This document shows positions 11,366-25,500 of a stretch of DNA of 64,000 nt, one piece after another; the stretch's first letter is position 1; the number at the start of each line of letters is the position of its first letter. The DNA is from Azadirachta indica (Eukaryota > Streptophyta > Magnoliopsida > Sapindales > Meliaceae): contig CM040451.1 in the NCBI GenBank assembly GCA_022749755.1, positions 4,478,871 to 4,542,870 on the forward strand, read 5' to 3'. A program made the position numbers and the translations under genes. The notes below the pieces were generated by a model, which searched no databases, had not been told where the DNA came from, and was given only the letters and a program-made list of their open reading frames with translations.

Positions 11366-14300
11366 AGTGACTGCATCTCATGAACCTGTTGTCAGAGTCT
11401 GTTAGTAGATGAATTAACTTCCATCTTCGTCAAATTTAAGCTATGAACAGGAGCATCGGTCAGTTTTAATCATCATTCATTTCTTTAGAATCTTACAAAA
11501 GCAACTATTTAGACATGATGTTGTATTCTTTCAAGAGAAAAAAGGTCAGTGAGGTAGAAGCAGCCATTTCTTATTGTTGATGTTCTGGAGAGTAAGTTAT
11601 GTTTTATTTCTAGTGTTGTTTTTTTTTTTTAATTATATTTGTTAATGGAATTATTTTAAGCCTGTAGGAATATAATTTGGTTCATTTATTGCATTTTGTT
11701 TACCATGCCAGCTGTTGAATATCACATGTTACAGATAATCAACCTAGTGAGCAATTGTCACCCACTTTACAGAGCACAACTACACATATAACACGATTTT
11801 AAGCACCTTGTGAACATAGCTGAAGCTATGGGTTAATTATATAAATCGTGTAGCAGTATTGTTCGCCATAATTTGGTTGTAATGTAGTCGAAAGTCATCT
11901 GTTAGATCATTTATATGTTACAAAGAGAAAGGTAACGGCGGGGGCATCTATTTATCTTGCGGAGCATAATTGCACTTATGATATAATTCTATAGTATCCT
12001 CGTGAATAGAGTTGATAGGGTGTAAGAATCTTTGTATTTAGATGGTTGATCTCTTTTAACCTTTGATTCTGCTTTGTTACAAATGTGTCTATAAAAGGCA
12101 ATATGATGCCGAAGTTGGTGTTGTTTGTTTGCCGTGAAAATACTAAATTGTTTGGAGTTAATGTTATTTCTGGAAAAGACTCGATGTCCATTTGGTAAGA
12201 TATTTGTTACCAGTCATGCTGAGGGAAAATTCTATTGATGCGCTGAGATATGGAAAGTTTTACATCTTTTATTCTTTGTTATTGAATAATCGGTTAGTTA
12301 TGTGGGAAACAAATAATATTTATCAATTAATTAGTTAACAAGTTAATTTTATTTTCATTCAATTAATTTATATTTATTTTATTTGTTAAATTGGTTGAAC
12401 TTAATATTTTTTCAGTTTATAGCAAGCAAATGTTAAAACTAAAATTTATATACCATCATAAAAGTTAAGAATTATAGGCATATTAAGGTTAAATCAATTT
12501 AATTTTTTCTTACAATTATCATAAATATATTTTAAATACATCTTTTTCCTTAAATTTTTAAAAGAATTATCATTAATAAATAAAGATTAAGAATTGAAAA
12601 TTAACAGTAGAACCTAAGACTTGCTTAGTTTATTATGACAATGAAATTAATATAAATGAATGACCAAGATAAAATATTTAATGTTTAATAGTGAAAGAGT
12701 TATTCTTCAAGTTTAAAGGGGATTTGTAATAGTATCATATGATGTAAAATATTTAATTTTAAAATTATGGTGAATAGTTGTTTAAACAGTTATAGTAATT
12801 ACATTATTTTATAAAGTATCTAATAAGGATTTACGGATGATGTTAGAGGGTGATCAATTTGAACATTGAAGGTTATCGAGATGTTACAGTATTATGATGG
12901 TATTACGATTTATGACAAATTTATACGACGAATTTGATTAAAATGAAAATTATTAAATTATTATAATTATTTATTAAATGAAATAGATGCACATCTTAAA
13001 ATTTCAGCCTGATTTTAAAATAGAGATGGAGCTTTAATTAATTTCGTCTCCGGCTTGAACGGATCAAAGAGTAAAATGTTAAAATTGAGATAAAAGTATG
13101 TAATGATTCGTTGTTTTACGAAAGTTAAGGACTGAAAATGTTATTATTTGTATACTGCATTTTTTTTTTTTTCAATTATTGAAATTGAGTTGATTTTAAC
13201 TGGTACGTGTAATATTATCTTTACTTGCATCACATGCTCTTTATGAAAATGTTATTATTTTAATTCTGCATTTTGACCAATGTTTATTAGATTGATGTTC
13301 AACTTTTTAAATTTTACAAAAATTATATTTTACTTACAGGTTTTGTATTTATATTTTTTAATTTTAATGTTTTTATCGTTTATGGTGAAAAGCACGGTTG
13401 AAAAACAAAGGGCACTAGTACAGTGACTTAACTGTTAAGATTAAGAAAATTACATCCTGATTTTAACCAAAATTTGAAAAAATATTACAATTTTACATTT
13501 AATAAAAAAAATTACCCCTTTTCCAATCTTATCATGATACTTAATTGACTAAAGACTTTAAAAAATTAATTAAATTATTAAATTATTAGGCTTTTATTGG
13601 TGTAAGATAAAATTACTTTTATCATTACTTTCTGAATTTGTTTAACTTAATTATTTTACTCATTCCAATTAAATATATATTTGTTTAATAATAGTAGAGA
13701 AATATTTTTTTAAAAAAAAGGGTTATAAGTACGGCACATGACCATCATATTCATATATAAATGAATTTTTTTGATGTGTGTAAAAATATTATGCTTCAAA
13801 AAAAAAATCATAAAACTTATTTTGCGTGCCTCATTAATAGTCACGAGTTTTTTGTGATTTTATTTATTATTTTAAGAAAAATAATGAGGACTTATGTATA
13901 AATTATCCTAAATTTACTTTAATATAAATAAAAAAATATCTTACCACTTTTTTTTTTTCTTAATATCTTGATTTAGGCATATATTCATGATTTTTAAGCG
14001 TATGTAAAGCTTGTGAGATTTATTTTCATATAAATTTTAGTTTTACATGTCTTTTTTTTTTTGTCGTAAAACTTTTATCCAAAATTTGTACTTAATACTT
14101 TTTATTCTTATCACTTTTGTCCTCTTTATTATCCCAATGCATTTTCTCCTTATATTTACAATAATTATACTCAATAATTCTCTCTTTTAAAGTTTTAAGA
14201 GTTCGTCTTATATACTGCTTTTGGGTAACCCTCCCAACATCTAAGAGATCTATTCGAGAAACATGGAGATTAGTTGAAGTAACGGGCCTCCCTGTATATT

Positions 14301-14634
14301 TTTAATATTGATAAAAATATATTTACATTTTAAAATATTAGAAGAAATTAATATAAAAAAATCCTACTAAATTAAATTCTTTATATCCTCAATAGATAGT
14401 AAAGGAATTTTATGAATGGTCAGCTAAAAATTTTTATCAAGAGTGCCTAAACGTTTGACCGTCCTACGACTATTTTATCTACACTCAAATGTAAATATTA
14501 ATATATTGTAATATTGTAATACTTAAAAAAAATGATTTGAAAATATAAACAATTACAAAATAATCTTTTAATTATAAGAATTATTAATGTTTAACTTGTT
14601 AATAATTTTACTTTCTCAAAGTTAATTTGTTGTA
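11366..14634. other. SUF4 3' region and AT-rich intergenic DNA
   Basis: The first few hundred bases (to about 11950) resemble 3' UTR and downstream sequence of SUF4. The rest is AT-rich with poly-T and poly-A tracts (for example near 13165, 13940 and 14050) and no gene-like reading frame. No repeat family was recognised with confidence. Confidence 0.5.
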
Positions 14635-16036
14635 TTAGCTAAGTAAACCTCTCAAATAAAGGTTGTAATTTTGTTGCACACACCGAACCCTTGAAAGACT
14701 TGCCAGAAACATCACATTCAAGGCAACTGCAGATGGTGTAATTTTCTTGATGCACAAAAAGAAGAGGGATCTTGCTAGTGTATCCTCTCTAACACTCTGA
14801 TGGGGTATGAATTGACAAGTAACCATTAACAAGAACGCAACAACAGTTGTGAAACAATACTGTTTTGAAAATTTTATTTCTAAAATCATATTAAACATAG
14901 TGAAGCTACATTCTAAAAACATTGTTGAAAAAAATTATATCTTATACCTGGTACGACAAGATTATATCCCTGCATGATGGCAAATTTCTTCACAATCATC
15001 GGCATCCCTGCACCAAGGTTGAACTCAAACATCGAGTAGACTAATTAAAGGATTACATAGGCCCAGTAGTTTCGCATGGTTAACAAAGATATCTTGGAAA
15101 TAATCACCAATAACAGTTGACCACTTCTCTTGATCATTTAAGTTTGTGATTCCATCAAAGTAATATTTTACAATTTATATTTATTTATATAAAGAATATC
15201 TTGAACTTTACCAGAGTGGCAAGATACCCATTTAATGGAAATGTTGTCCTCAATCTTTTTGCTAACAATTGAAACACAGGTAAGCACAATCTAATCTAAA
15301 TCTCAAGCTATCAGGAACATTGAATACATATATTTGTATCAGGACAAGGAAATGAAAGAAAGATCTACGTTCATATTTGACATAAAGATCCAGAAGAGAA
15401 GCATTACCTGGAAAGAAGAATTTCTGATTGTGAATGAATCAAAGAAGTCGAGGGCTAGGTACCGGACCTTGAGAAGAATTTTCCAACATTGAGCGTATCT
15501 AAATCATCTATTTATCTATAAATTTTCCTGCAAAATCTGCAAAATATAGTCAGTCTTTACTTGGCTACTTGCTCTTCACAACAGTTGAACCACAGCTTCT
15601 CTCCTTTCAACTGTGGTGGTGCTTGCAGAGTAACCGTCAACCACGTGGTGCTTCCTTAAGCTTTCATTAGTCGATTTCAAGTTTGATTTTGATTGTGAAT
15701 TGGAGTTGTTAGAAACTAAGAAAATTCTGTTCAGTTTTCAAATTGATTATTCACTGACTAATTTACTAGATATTTATAATTTTCATAAAAATTTGTTTGT
15801 TTCTAAAAATTTGTGAATCTAAAAGCAAGATCTCTGATAGAAAATTTCCTTCATATGTTCTGACAGAATATGCTTAATATACTTCTATTTAATTTTCAAA
15901 GGGATTCAGAATATTTTCATAGGCTTCATTAATGGAATAGTTTGCAACTCCAATTGAATAATTATACTTAATTAAAAAAAGAAATTGACTAATTAAAAAA
16001 GGACATTTTCCACCATTCATAAAAGGAATCTATCAC
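14635..16036. other. Region downstream of the TAF1A-like gene; scraps of old coding sequence
   Basis: More balanced composition than its surroundings, with short open stretches on the minus strand (14635-14922 and 15025-15169) broken by stops. These may be transposon scraps or lost exons. The part next to 16037 is the 3' flank of the minus-strand TAF1A-like gene. No complete gene is supported. Confidence 0.35.
15025..15169 (-). pseudogene. Short coding relic, possibly LINE ORF2
   Basis: About 45 codons on the minus strand read without a stop and look coding, including the run EKWSTVIGDYFQDIF, before a TGA at 15027-15025. A YFxxxF stretch of this type occurs ahead of the reverse transcriptase in plant LINE ORF2, but no RT motif follows. 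It could instead be a remnant exon of an unknown gene. Confidence 0.25.
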
Positions 16037-19000
16037 TTAAGTTTTGCGAAGATGATCTGAATACAGCCTAATGGAATTCTGCATGTGTGTTTTCAGGAAC
16101 AAACACAAATCTCTGTCTTTTTCTTTGTCTAAATTTGTGTAAGCTTTTACAACATAATTTAACTCTTGTCCATACATATGGGACGCACACGCTGCTTTAT
16201 AAGTTAACATCTGTAAATCTCCTGTTCCAAAGCAAGAAATAAAGAAAATAAATTCAATTGACCTAGTTGAAATGCATTTGAGGAAAAAAGATTGTGAATT
16301 CAAGATCAAGAAGGTCTGTAATTCAAGAAATATATGGAGAATGAGAAAATTTACCACTAACTCGATGAATAACATAAGAGAAACTAAAGACTAGATGAGG
16401 AAGCAATTTTTCAGCACAGTTCATGTAGAAATGTGTTACCTGCAGCGATGTCTGATGCAAGTTTCTTCTTGCTGAAGTGACGATTTAGCCACCATCTGCA
16501 GCGCAACATCCAATTCTTTCCCGATTTACCCTCTGTAAATATGTTTGGGATCTTGTTGTAGTGAACAGAGAATTGTTGCTTTTTTACATCTTCATTGCCA
16601 TTGAGACATACTGACATTCGATCCTCTTCAGACTGAGAAAGCTTAAGGAAGCATAAAGCAAACTCTCTCCATGCATTGGAGTCTGCATACGTAGCATCTA
16701 AATGCAAAGCTATCATTTCCACCAGTGATTCTGTACTATAGTCCGCTGCAAAGTATCATAAGCAACGTCAGCAGTCTGGAAGAGTGTTTATAAAATATAC
16801 GACAATATCAGCTTGAATCTCGCAAGAGATTTGAGATTGAAAAAACTAGAAAATTTAGCTCAAATTGAGCCAGGACGAGGATTTATGACTGAGGGATGGG
16901 ACAATAATTTCAGTAGCAGCATTATATACCCTAGAGCTGTAACTTCAAGACAATAAAACTGTTTCCAAGATAATATTCTAGGATAAGATACAAAATATTT
17001 TATCACTCACGTTGTTGAATCAAAGCTTTGAAACTAGTATGATTTCATGACATTTATTGAAGAACAAAAGAATTGCTATTTCATATCTTTACTATTGAAG
17101 GATCTGACTCTGCTGCATCTACCCATGCTCAACTATTTTCACCAGGATAACCACAAACTTCACAATGCTCCACATAACATATAGGCATATGTACAAGTTG
17201 CAAAAACCAGTCTTCCAACATGCAATTAAAATTATAGTTTTACCTTTAGCCCACACACCCCATCCTACACATGTGAACAATCACACTCAACTGAAAACAA
17301 AAAGCAAAAGGATGATGTAAGTTTTCTCATTCAAACCATAACTGAGGCAAGACCAAGACCCTAAATACGCTACCATTTTGATGCATGCGCATAAGCTTTG
17401 CCAGTGTGTCAGAACATGTTGGATCCTTCTTCAATATATCCTCAAAACAGTTTGTAAGCATGCCACGGTTATTGCGATCAAAACACTCCAAAAGACTAGC
17501 CCTCAATCTGCATATGGTGTACATTAGGAAATGTACCTTGAAGAACCAAGAAATACAATAAAGCAAATCTATAGACTGCAAATATAACTGTAAAGACAAG
17601 ATTGCTTAGCATTTGGAACAGATAGTGGATTTCTAGGGAACCAGTAGCAAGAAAAGTATACCTCAAAGGGATATCTGTCTGAGAATTACTACAGAACCTG
17701 TCAAGCTCTTTCAGGGCCTCATCAACATGACCTCCAACCAGCAACAACTGGCACAAAAGGGAATAAAAAAAAATTGAAAAAAGTTAAAAAGAAATTGGTG
17801 AGAATAAATTAGTAATTTCATTCTAAATGCAATTTACACCACTTGGGCTTCGTTTATGAATTTAAACCTAACTTTTATAACTCTGGACTGTGGATTCAGG
17901 CCCAAATAAACCAACATTTACATTGGGGTTCCCAAGACAGTGAGTGAGATTTTTAGCATTTTCTGTGGTATTTCAAAACAGTATCCATTTTTATAAGTAG
18001 AAACACCGGATAGCTTAACAAAACCAACATTCTAACTCCAGCAGCAGAAATCAATTTAATTCGGTGGATTCAAACTATCATACTATTGAATGCCACTCTA
18101 TCATTATTGTAATATAATCCTTCAGTAAAGGTGTGTAATGCAGTCAAGAAGTTAAAAAGTGAAAAAGGCAATGTCATGCCAGCTCAGATCAGACTACTTT
18201 ACTAAAGTGGCAGGGATGAGCATAAAAAACCAACATAAATAACTCTAATCCTAGTGGATAGTTGATGGAAGGTTTTCAGTGCTGTTTGACTTCATACCAT
18301 CCGTGAAAGAATATTATGCATTAATGTTACGCATCAAAATGATAGACTATTTCTAACCTACAGCCCTTCTTGAAATGTAACAATTTTTCCCATAAGGTGG
18401 AAGTTTGTTTCATGCAGATAACGATAAGAAACCCTAACTGAAAGCTGCAATTTGTAAAGTCTAGTTACCTGTATAAATGGAAGTAATGCTGATGATACTG
18501 GAGGTGTTGAGTAAAGAGCAAGCCGTAAATACTTCATTGCATTCTTATAATCATCATTAAGCAATTTTCCATGCTTTTTCAAGAAGTTATCATAATCCTC
18601 ACAGGATTTTGGCAACTTTATAGGCAATAACCATGAGTCCAAACCATCTATAACAAAACAGAAGCAAACTTCAGTATGCAATATATACGCTCAAAAACTA
18701 CCAACAAGAGTATGAAGTAATTAGCAATTACTAAAACTTAAGATGACTTACTCAAATTTAGAAGTAGTAACAACACTTATTTGTTGTCAATATCAAATCC
18801 ATGCAAAAGACAAAATCTACTAATTGCAATTCAAGCTCATTTAAAGAATAAGGATGAAAAGCATAGCATAAACCATCACATTTTGAGACTTTAGTCCTAA
18901 ACTCATGAATATCAAGAATTATATCAAAAAAAGAGAAAAGATGAAAACCTATTTTAGTCCCAAACACATAACTCATAATATAACAGCCCAGCCCACCAGA

Positions 19001-22000
19001 GATATTGTCCGCTTTGGGCACCCAGCCCGTCATGGTTTTGTTTTCAGGCTTTTTAACCCAAAATGCGTCTCCTAGGGGTTGGAGCTTTCTATCTTATATA
19101 CCCAGTATCTCTCCCGTGCTTTACCAATATGAGATTTGCCTAAGGTGTCACACATAACACTCACATTATAATTTAGAGTTGCAAAAGACAAAAACCCATT
19201 TCTGTTCCCGGAAAAATTGAACAAAATGAAAAAGAGTAAAACAAGAACATAAATAAGGGATAAATAGCAATAAAATTTTCATCTCATAATCAATTCTGGA
19301 AACGTATGGGCTTAGAATTTGGTGATAACACAGAACATTATGTAGCATTCACTATTTAACAAGAGTTTTAGGGTTGCAGCGAGATATTTCAAATTATGCT
19401 TGTGTATGACGTGTTACAAATTTCTTTCCCCTTTCCATGTACACATGATTACTTACAATGCTATCAAAGCACAATTTCCAGTATTTCTCCACACAAAATT
19501 CCAGGAACTGAAGCGTGCAACATATTAAAATAGTAGTAGTATGTTAAACAAGTAAAGCGAACTGATGACTCACCAAGAGCAACAATCAGGGAAGCAAAGT
19601 TCACAGGACCAACATCATTCAAGGAAGAGACCTCATTTTCGACAGAGCTAAGTGGCTGGATGTTTTCTGCAGCATTTTCTCGCTGCAGGTAAACGTGATT
19701 GTCTATAGGACCCTCTTTGCTTAAATCATTATCAATCTCCATAAATACCCGTTTTCCAATCATGACAGATGTGTCTGAATCATTTCTGAAGTGAGTTTCA
19801 TCCTCATGACTACAAACTGTATCAAAACTGCCTGAGTTTCCACCATGGTGGCTCAACTTTGCTCCTGAAAAATCATAATGCATGGGGGCGTAAATCTGAT
19901 CTGAATCTTTCCACTGCATTTCTGTGGGGATACTGGAATGCCACCGCTCACAGAAAGTCAAAGCCATTACCATGTTTGACATTGGGTGTCCCTGAAATTC
20001 ACATTCTTGCATCAGGCTGAAAAAAACAGCACAACAATTATAATTTAGATGTAGTCCTCAATATGCTCTCTTCTTTTCTTCAAAAAATGCGTGCATATAA
20101 ATAAAATTTGGAACTGTGAAATGCAACAGTACATTAACAATGCAATTGAAAGCCAAAATATGGTGAGATACTTTCCCCAAACAATAGTGTAAATTTTGGT
20201 TATTGATATTCCTGAACATGGTTAAATAAAGCCTATCATGCACATATATATAGAGGACATGCGAGCGAATTTTCAAAGCATGAACCAAACTATGAAGCTT
20301 TAACATTACAAACTGTACAAGTAAAGAGAAACAATCCTCAAGGCTTTTAATCTTCAAGTGAATTTTGATTGCAAAAGCACAAAAGCAAGCAGACTGGTTG
20401 AAGCTAATTTCCAAGCAAAACAATTTGCCAAATAGGTAGTCCAAATCAATTTTGTTGGTGACTCTAGTTCACATCATCTGCCATATTCTCATTGTAAATA
20501 TACAGCTTAAAAGATGTTAAAAGAAGAATACAAACAATTTGCCTGCAGTCAAATACTTACTAAATTTTCTAAAGATGCATAGATTCCATACTGACATCTC
20601 CATACTGACATCTAAAACCTTTTTTCGATTCACTAAATTTGATATAGTCCCCATACTCATTTCAAAAGATAACCATATGGTCAACCATTAGAATACCAGA
20701 AAATATGACAAACATGCTAAATCTAAGGAAATCTTGGCACGAAAGCATCTAAGTATGAAATGGCAGCAGTAAGGATTAAGATAATCCTCAAAACTTTCTA
20801 CTTTCACAAAATCTACATACAACATTTTATCATAAATAAACACATAGTCACAATAAAGTTCTACATGAGTCTGCCATTAGTTTCTAGCTAATGCAATTTA
20901 TATAAATATCAAAATTTATACACCCGGAAGAATGCAGAGTGTACCTCATAGCAGCCTGATGTGCTTCCTTAACATCACCTCGTGTAAGACAGAAAATGAT
21001 AAACTCCAAATGTACCACAAACTTATCCTGCTTAGCAAGTGAACATTAATATAGACAAAGAAACATTACTGCAAGCAAGATCTCTTAAAAATAGAACTCA
21101 CAAAGCTGTATGTTATATTGAACTTAAAAAAATATTATATTGAACTCATATTGTTGTAAAGACAATCCATAATTTATCCAAATTCTCTAGTATATAATGA
21201 AAATTAAAAAAAAAAAAAGACCAAACAACATATTGATGATAGTGTAATTGGTACTGTCACAATATTGAATAAATTGTCCTTCATAAGCTTAACAAGTAAC
21301 ATTCAAGAAAAAGTCTTCAAAATATACCTCCAGTGGTGAATCTTTAATGGACCCAATTCTTTTAATCCAAATGTCATAGACATTCTTGATTCTTATTGAG
21401 TTGATGCAGTCACTTTCCAAATGATCAAGTAGCTCCATTGAAACCTAAAATTATGGTAGCACACATATCAATAGGCTTTCATGCTCATAATCCAGATATC
21501 AAAAAGTAGTTACTATATGAGAAAATTATTGCACAAGAGTGGCTTAATCAGACCTGAAAAATAACAAAGCATATTAACACCAAAATATGCAGACAGCTCC
21601 ACAATACATTTTGTGCAAAGAGGAAACTACTTCAAAGCAAACAATGACTATGACTTTGGTAACTGGTATTTGCACTAGGCAATAAGTTCATGAGCCAGAT
21701 TTTCCTATTAATATCTTAGTTTTCTTAAGTTATTAAGCAACAAATTTACAAAACAAGCTCATAACATTTATCAGTCATTCATGTGCAATATTTTCCTGCA
21801 GCAGCAAAACAATTTGATTGAAGCTACTTACACAAATAATATGATACTAAAATGTTAAATTTGAAAAGGCTCAAAATTAAAACCCAAATATCACAAAATA
21901 TAATCAATAATTTCCGTTTCACTGCTTAAACAAGAGGTCTGCAATTGGCAGCTTTCACATAAGAATTATTGACAGAAATTTTTTCCATCCATGAAATATA

Positions 22001-22427
22001 AACAGTGTACTCCACAACTCTCAATTCACATTAGTGATAAGCAAAATAACAAAAAGTTACAAGTGACAAGAGTTGACATTAAATTTTGTACCAGGTACTT
22101 GAGCCGATTCACCGTAGGACGTTTCTCCTTGGTTGTCCCTTTCAACAACACACTGAGCACACCACTTGCATCAACCCAATTGTGCTGTCTCACAAGTTTG
22201 TGCAAGAGGTAGCATAATCTAGTGCGATTTTCCCACCGCAGATTCTTTGAGCCAAGTCCAAGAAGGTATGAAGGCTTTGTCAGAGATAATACAGTTCTTT
22301 TATGTAGTTTTTCAGGTATTTGAATATGATCCTCATCTCTCATCGCACTTAACCCCCTTTTGCGTGTCTTGGGTTCTTTTGTAGCACCATCTTCAAAACT
22401 CACTGCATGGTGTTCTGACATTTTCAT
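16037..22427 (-). CDS. TAF1A-like RNA polymerase I initiation factor subunit
   Basis: Minus-strand coding exons: 22427-22092, 21444-21328, 21027-20945, 20016-19574, 18647-18469, 17747-17662, 17507-17374, 16745-16440, 16221-16037. Each boundary has GT-AG signals and the phases agree, giving 1869 nt, 622 aa. Exon 1 carries a basic segment and a conserved block (RTRLCYLLHKLVRQHNWVDA). Exons 3 and 5-7 give helical repeat-like sequence (HLEFIIFCLTRGDVKEAHQA; LLLVGGHVDEALKELDRF). Exon 8 has a Trp-rich block (NWMLRCRWWLNRHF), and exon 9 ends in a helical tail (LQMLTYKAACASHMYG). This pattern resembles vertebrate TAF1A, including its WKYL...RKNWWPGFHF and final helix regions, and the plant TAF RNA polymerase I subunit A family (Arabidopsis At1g53200, from memory). 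TAF1A is part of SL1/TIF-IB, which recruits Pol I to rDNA in the nucleolus. Exon 4 codes for an acidic, poorly conserved insert. The family call is by motif, without a database search. Confidence 0.75.
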
Positions 22428-23394
22428 TTCTTCATTAAGATTCTAACTATTTGACTTCTATAATACTGTCTTTATATTTCAATTTGAATTTTTAATATGC
22501 CACTTTGTACAAACCGGTCCCTGAATATAATTCAAAAAATTTGATTATTAGAGTTTAAATCAAGTAAATAACAATTCAATAAAAAAATTTCCTACAATTA
22601 AAAAATAAAAGACATAAACAAATAATGAAGCACTTGCACAAAATTCAGAAATTAAAAAACATAAATAAATAATGAAGCTCTTGCACTCTGAACTTCAAAA
22701 TGAAACAGCAAATGAAATGATCGGTCAAGTTGTCATTACTCTCTTGTCAATAAAACGTAGATTACTCAAGCATGAAATACTTATTTGCCACCATTAAAAC
22801 ACTTTTCAGTTTCCTTTGAAAAACAAAAAGCATTAATTACTAACAATTTCAATTAGACAAAAGTAAAATACAAGTGTTTTTAACTTCAGAAGGTTGTTAA
22901 AAGACTGATTTTTGTTTAAAACAAGTCATGTTGCTTCACTCTTTTAAAACATATTCCCTACAAACTAAGCATAGTAGATTCTAAACGAAAAAAATTACAA
23001 TTAGTACTAGCCAAGAATACTCTCCACCCAAAAATCAAAAACAATCTCCCAAGATTTTCAAACGTCCCAAATTATTCACAATTAATAATCACATCTTCAA
23101 CATGTTCAGAAAAGACCTCTTGTCAACTTTTACTCCATATGCAACCTCTATTACACAGTTCCTAGCAATTCTAGCTTCATATTTTTATATAGTTTTACTT
23201 CTTCCTCTTCAATCATACCAGGCATCTAAAATAGACAGATTGTCAGTAAAATCTGAAAAATTAGAACACATTCAACCTTTCTTTTCAGATTTTAGAAGCA
23301 ACTGAAATCTAAATTGCTTAGAGTTACCTAGCTGGATCCTCAAATTAGCAACTCCACTCCTTTTTCTCTTCTTTGTACTATCTCCTGCAAAAAT
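22428..23394. other. 5' flank of the TAF1A-like gene
   Basis: AT-rich sequence upstream of the minus-strand ATG at 22427. It should contain the promoter and leader of that gene, but no TATA box or other element stands out. Short open frames such as 23102-23305 lack family features and are not called. Confidence 0.4.
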
Positions 23395-24060
23395 AATAGG
23401 GAAATTTCTCAAAATAGTTATCACATGCCTCCCCCGAGGTTCGGCGTAATGCCACCTAGACAGTATCTTTCAAAAATGGCCACTTTGTATCATTCCATTT
23501 AAGGGATTTAACTGAAGTAAGGGCAATTATATAACTTCAGAATAACACAAAACTTAATATCAAATTTAATTATAAACAATAATATTTGTTTCTCTACAAA
23601 ATAACGGAAAAAAGAAAAAAAACAATTCTATATAAATAGAAAAAAGAAATTTACAGAAGAAAAGAGAAAAGAAACCCACGAAGATCATGTTACTCCTTTC
23701 TCAAACAAACTTTTATGAGTAAAAGAAAAAAAAAATTGAACAGACACTTGCACCTGCACTTATATATGATGCAAATAAACAAGCGAACTAAAATTCAAAA
23801 GAAAATTCAAATTCAAAGGTGTTGGCTGGTTAGTATACCTGGTGGTTGTGGATCAATGGCCTACAGTGAAGGAGGCAGATGCGTGAGAGGACGAGTAGCG
23901 ACAGCGTCATGGCTGTCAACGCATGGGAGCGACCACGGCGGCGTTGCAGTCAGCGTGTGCAAGCAATGACGGTGGTGGTGGCTACAGCCTCAGTTTCTTA
24001 TTTTTGATGGAGGGGGAGAGAGAGGCTGCTGCCGTTTATTTATTTATTTTTTAACCACGA
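23395..24060. mobile_element. Partial inverted-repeat element end with GC-rich cargo
   Basis: The left end at about 23399-23460 (GGGAAATTTCTC, then CCTCCCCCGAGG, then GTAATGCCACC) matches both termini of the element at 42845-43875. Inside, 23830-24000 is conspicuously GC-rich (CGACAGCGTCATGG, CCACGGCGGCG) compared with its AT-rich surroundings, which suggests a captured gene or promoter fragment. No convincing right terminus was found, so the element is truncated or diverged. Confidence 0.4.
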
Positions 24061-24900
24061 TTAAAAGAGAAATAATCGAAAATACCCTATTTTTATCCAA
24101 AAAATAAAAAATATCCCTCTTGTAAAAAATTAATTAAAAATATTTATTTTTACTTATTTTAGACAAAAATATTTTCATGTCCAAAATTTACAAAACACTT
24201 AGAAGTTTGAGGTGTTATAGTAATTCAAAAGTTAAGTTCCGAAAAAATGAGAAGAATGTTCTTTTGCGTTTGATTTTTGAGTTAATATCTCATTCCTCTC
24301 CTATATTTTTTTTAATATTCTATCACCTTCTTAGATTTTAATTTTGATTTTTATTATTTTTTAAATATTTTTAATTTTATTATTTTATAATTAAAACATA
24401 AACTAATTAAAATAAAAGATAAAATAAAAAAAATAAATAAAAAAATAATAGAATATTAAAAAAAAATATAAAGAGAAAACGGGATATTGACTTAAAATTT
24501 ACAAGTATTTTCTCTTAAATTCGGTAATTTTGAGTATTAGAAATATTTTTATTTAAAAATTTAAAAATTAGATATTTTTTAATGACATTTTATTGTGTGA
24601 GTATTTTTAAATTGTGGGTGTAAAAATTGAGTATATTTAAATAAATGTCTAAATTTAATGAGTAATTAAATAATTAATTAAATAACAGGAAAGCAATAGC
24701 AAAGCAAACGCTAGAACCTAGGAACGTGGCAAAGTATTTGACGTACCAAACCATCTTAGCAGAAAATTTGGTGATGACGTTTGGGATGATAAATACAAAT
24801 ATTCTATTACTTATATTTTATTTTATGCAAATTATAAACTTGGAGGATTTTTTTTCTTTTGAATATTACAATATTATATTTTGATATTCACATAAAATAT
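24061..24900. other. AT-rich intergenic DNA
   Basis: Poly-A/T-rich sequence with no coding signal. A small block at about 24690-24790 is less AT-rich but shows no gene. Confidence 0.5.
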
Positions 24901-24912
24901 TTATTAAGATAA

Positions 24913-25500
24913 GAGACTCTGATACTTGTGATACAGTCAAGATATTTATAAATAATGTGTATAATATTCATTTACAAAGAACCCGACAATTTTGTGAATT
25001 CTTAAATTTAAAAAAACAATCAATATTTGAGATTCTGATAATTGTAATACAATCCAAATATTTATATACAATGTATGTGGTATCCGTCCTTAAAAAAACT
25101 CCATAATTTTATGAATTATTAGATTTGAGAAAACTATCAATATCTTAGACTTTGATAGTTGTATTACAGTAAAAATATATATGCACAATGTGTGCAGTAT
25201 CTGTTCTCCGAACAATTTCAAAATTTTGTATAAAAAAGTAATCAATATCTGATATTCGGACAGTTGTAGTATAATTTAGATATCAACACATAATGTATAT
25301 AATATTCATCTTTAGGAAAACCCTATAATTAAGAAAATTGTTAAATTTAAAAAAGCTATCAATATTTAAGACTTTAATAGTTGTGATACAACGTAAATAT
25401 CTACGCACAATGTATTTTTGGACAACCTCACAATTTTGTAGATCGTTAAATTTAAAAAAAAAAAAACTATCAATATTGAAGCCTCAAAGTTACTTTCAAA
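24913..25500 (+). repeat. Degenerate ~115-bp tandem array, about five copies
   Basis: A recurring segment containing an AGACTnTGATAnTTGTnnTACA core, then AnATATnTA, then an ACAATGTnT motif and an AATTTTGT block. Its core starts near 24913, 25029, 25146, 25249, 25368 and (partial) 25478, so the spacings are about 116, 117, 103, 119 and 110 bp. The copies are diverged by substitutions and small indels. No coding function is seen. Confidence 0.75.

Noticed and set aside
13380..13560. Possible MITE near 13.4 kb
   Set aside because: No matching inverted ends or target duplication found.
18758..19348. Minus-strand frames between TAF1A exons 4 and 5
   Set aside because: No splice-compatible link to the gene, no family resemblance; treated as intron.
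24690..24790. Short less-AT-rich block as an exon
   Set aside because: No splice-bounded open frame and no recognisable protein.
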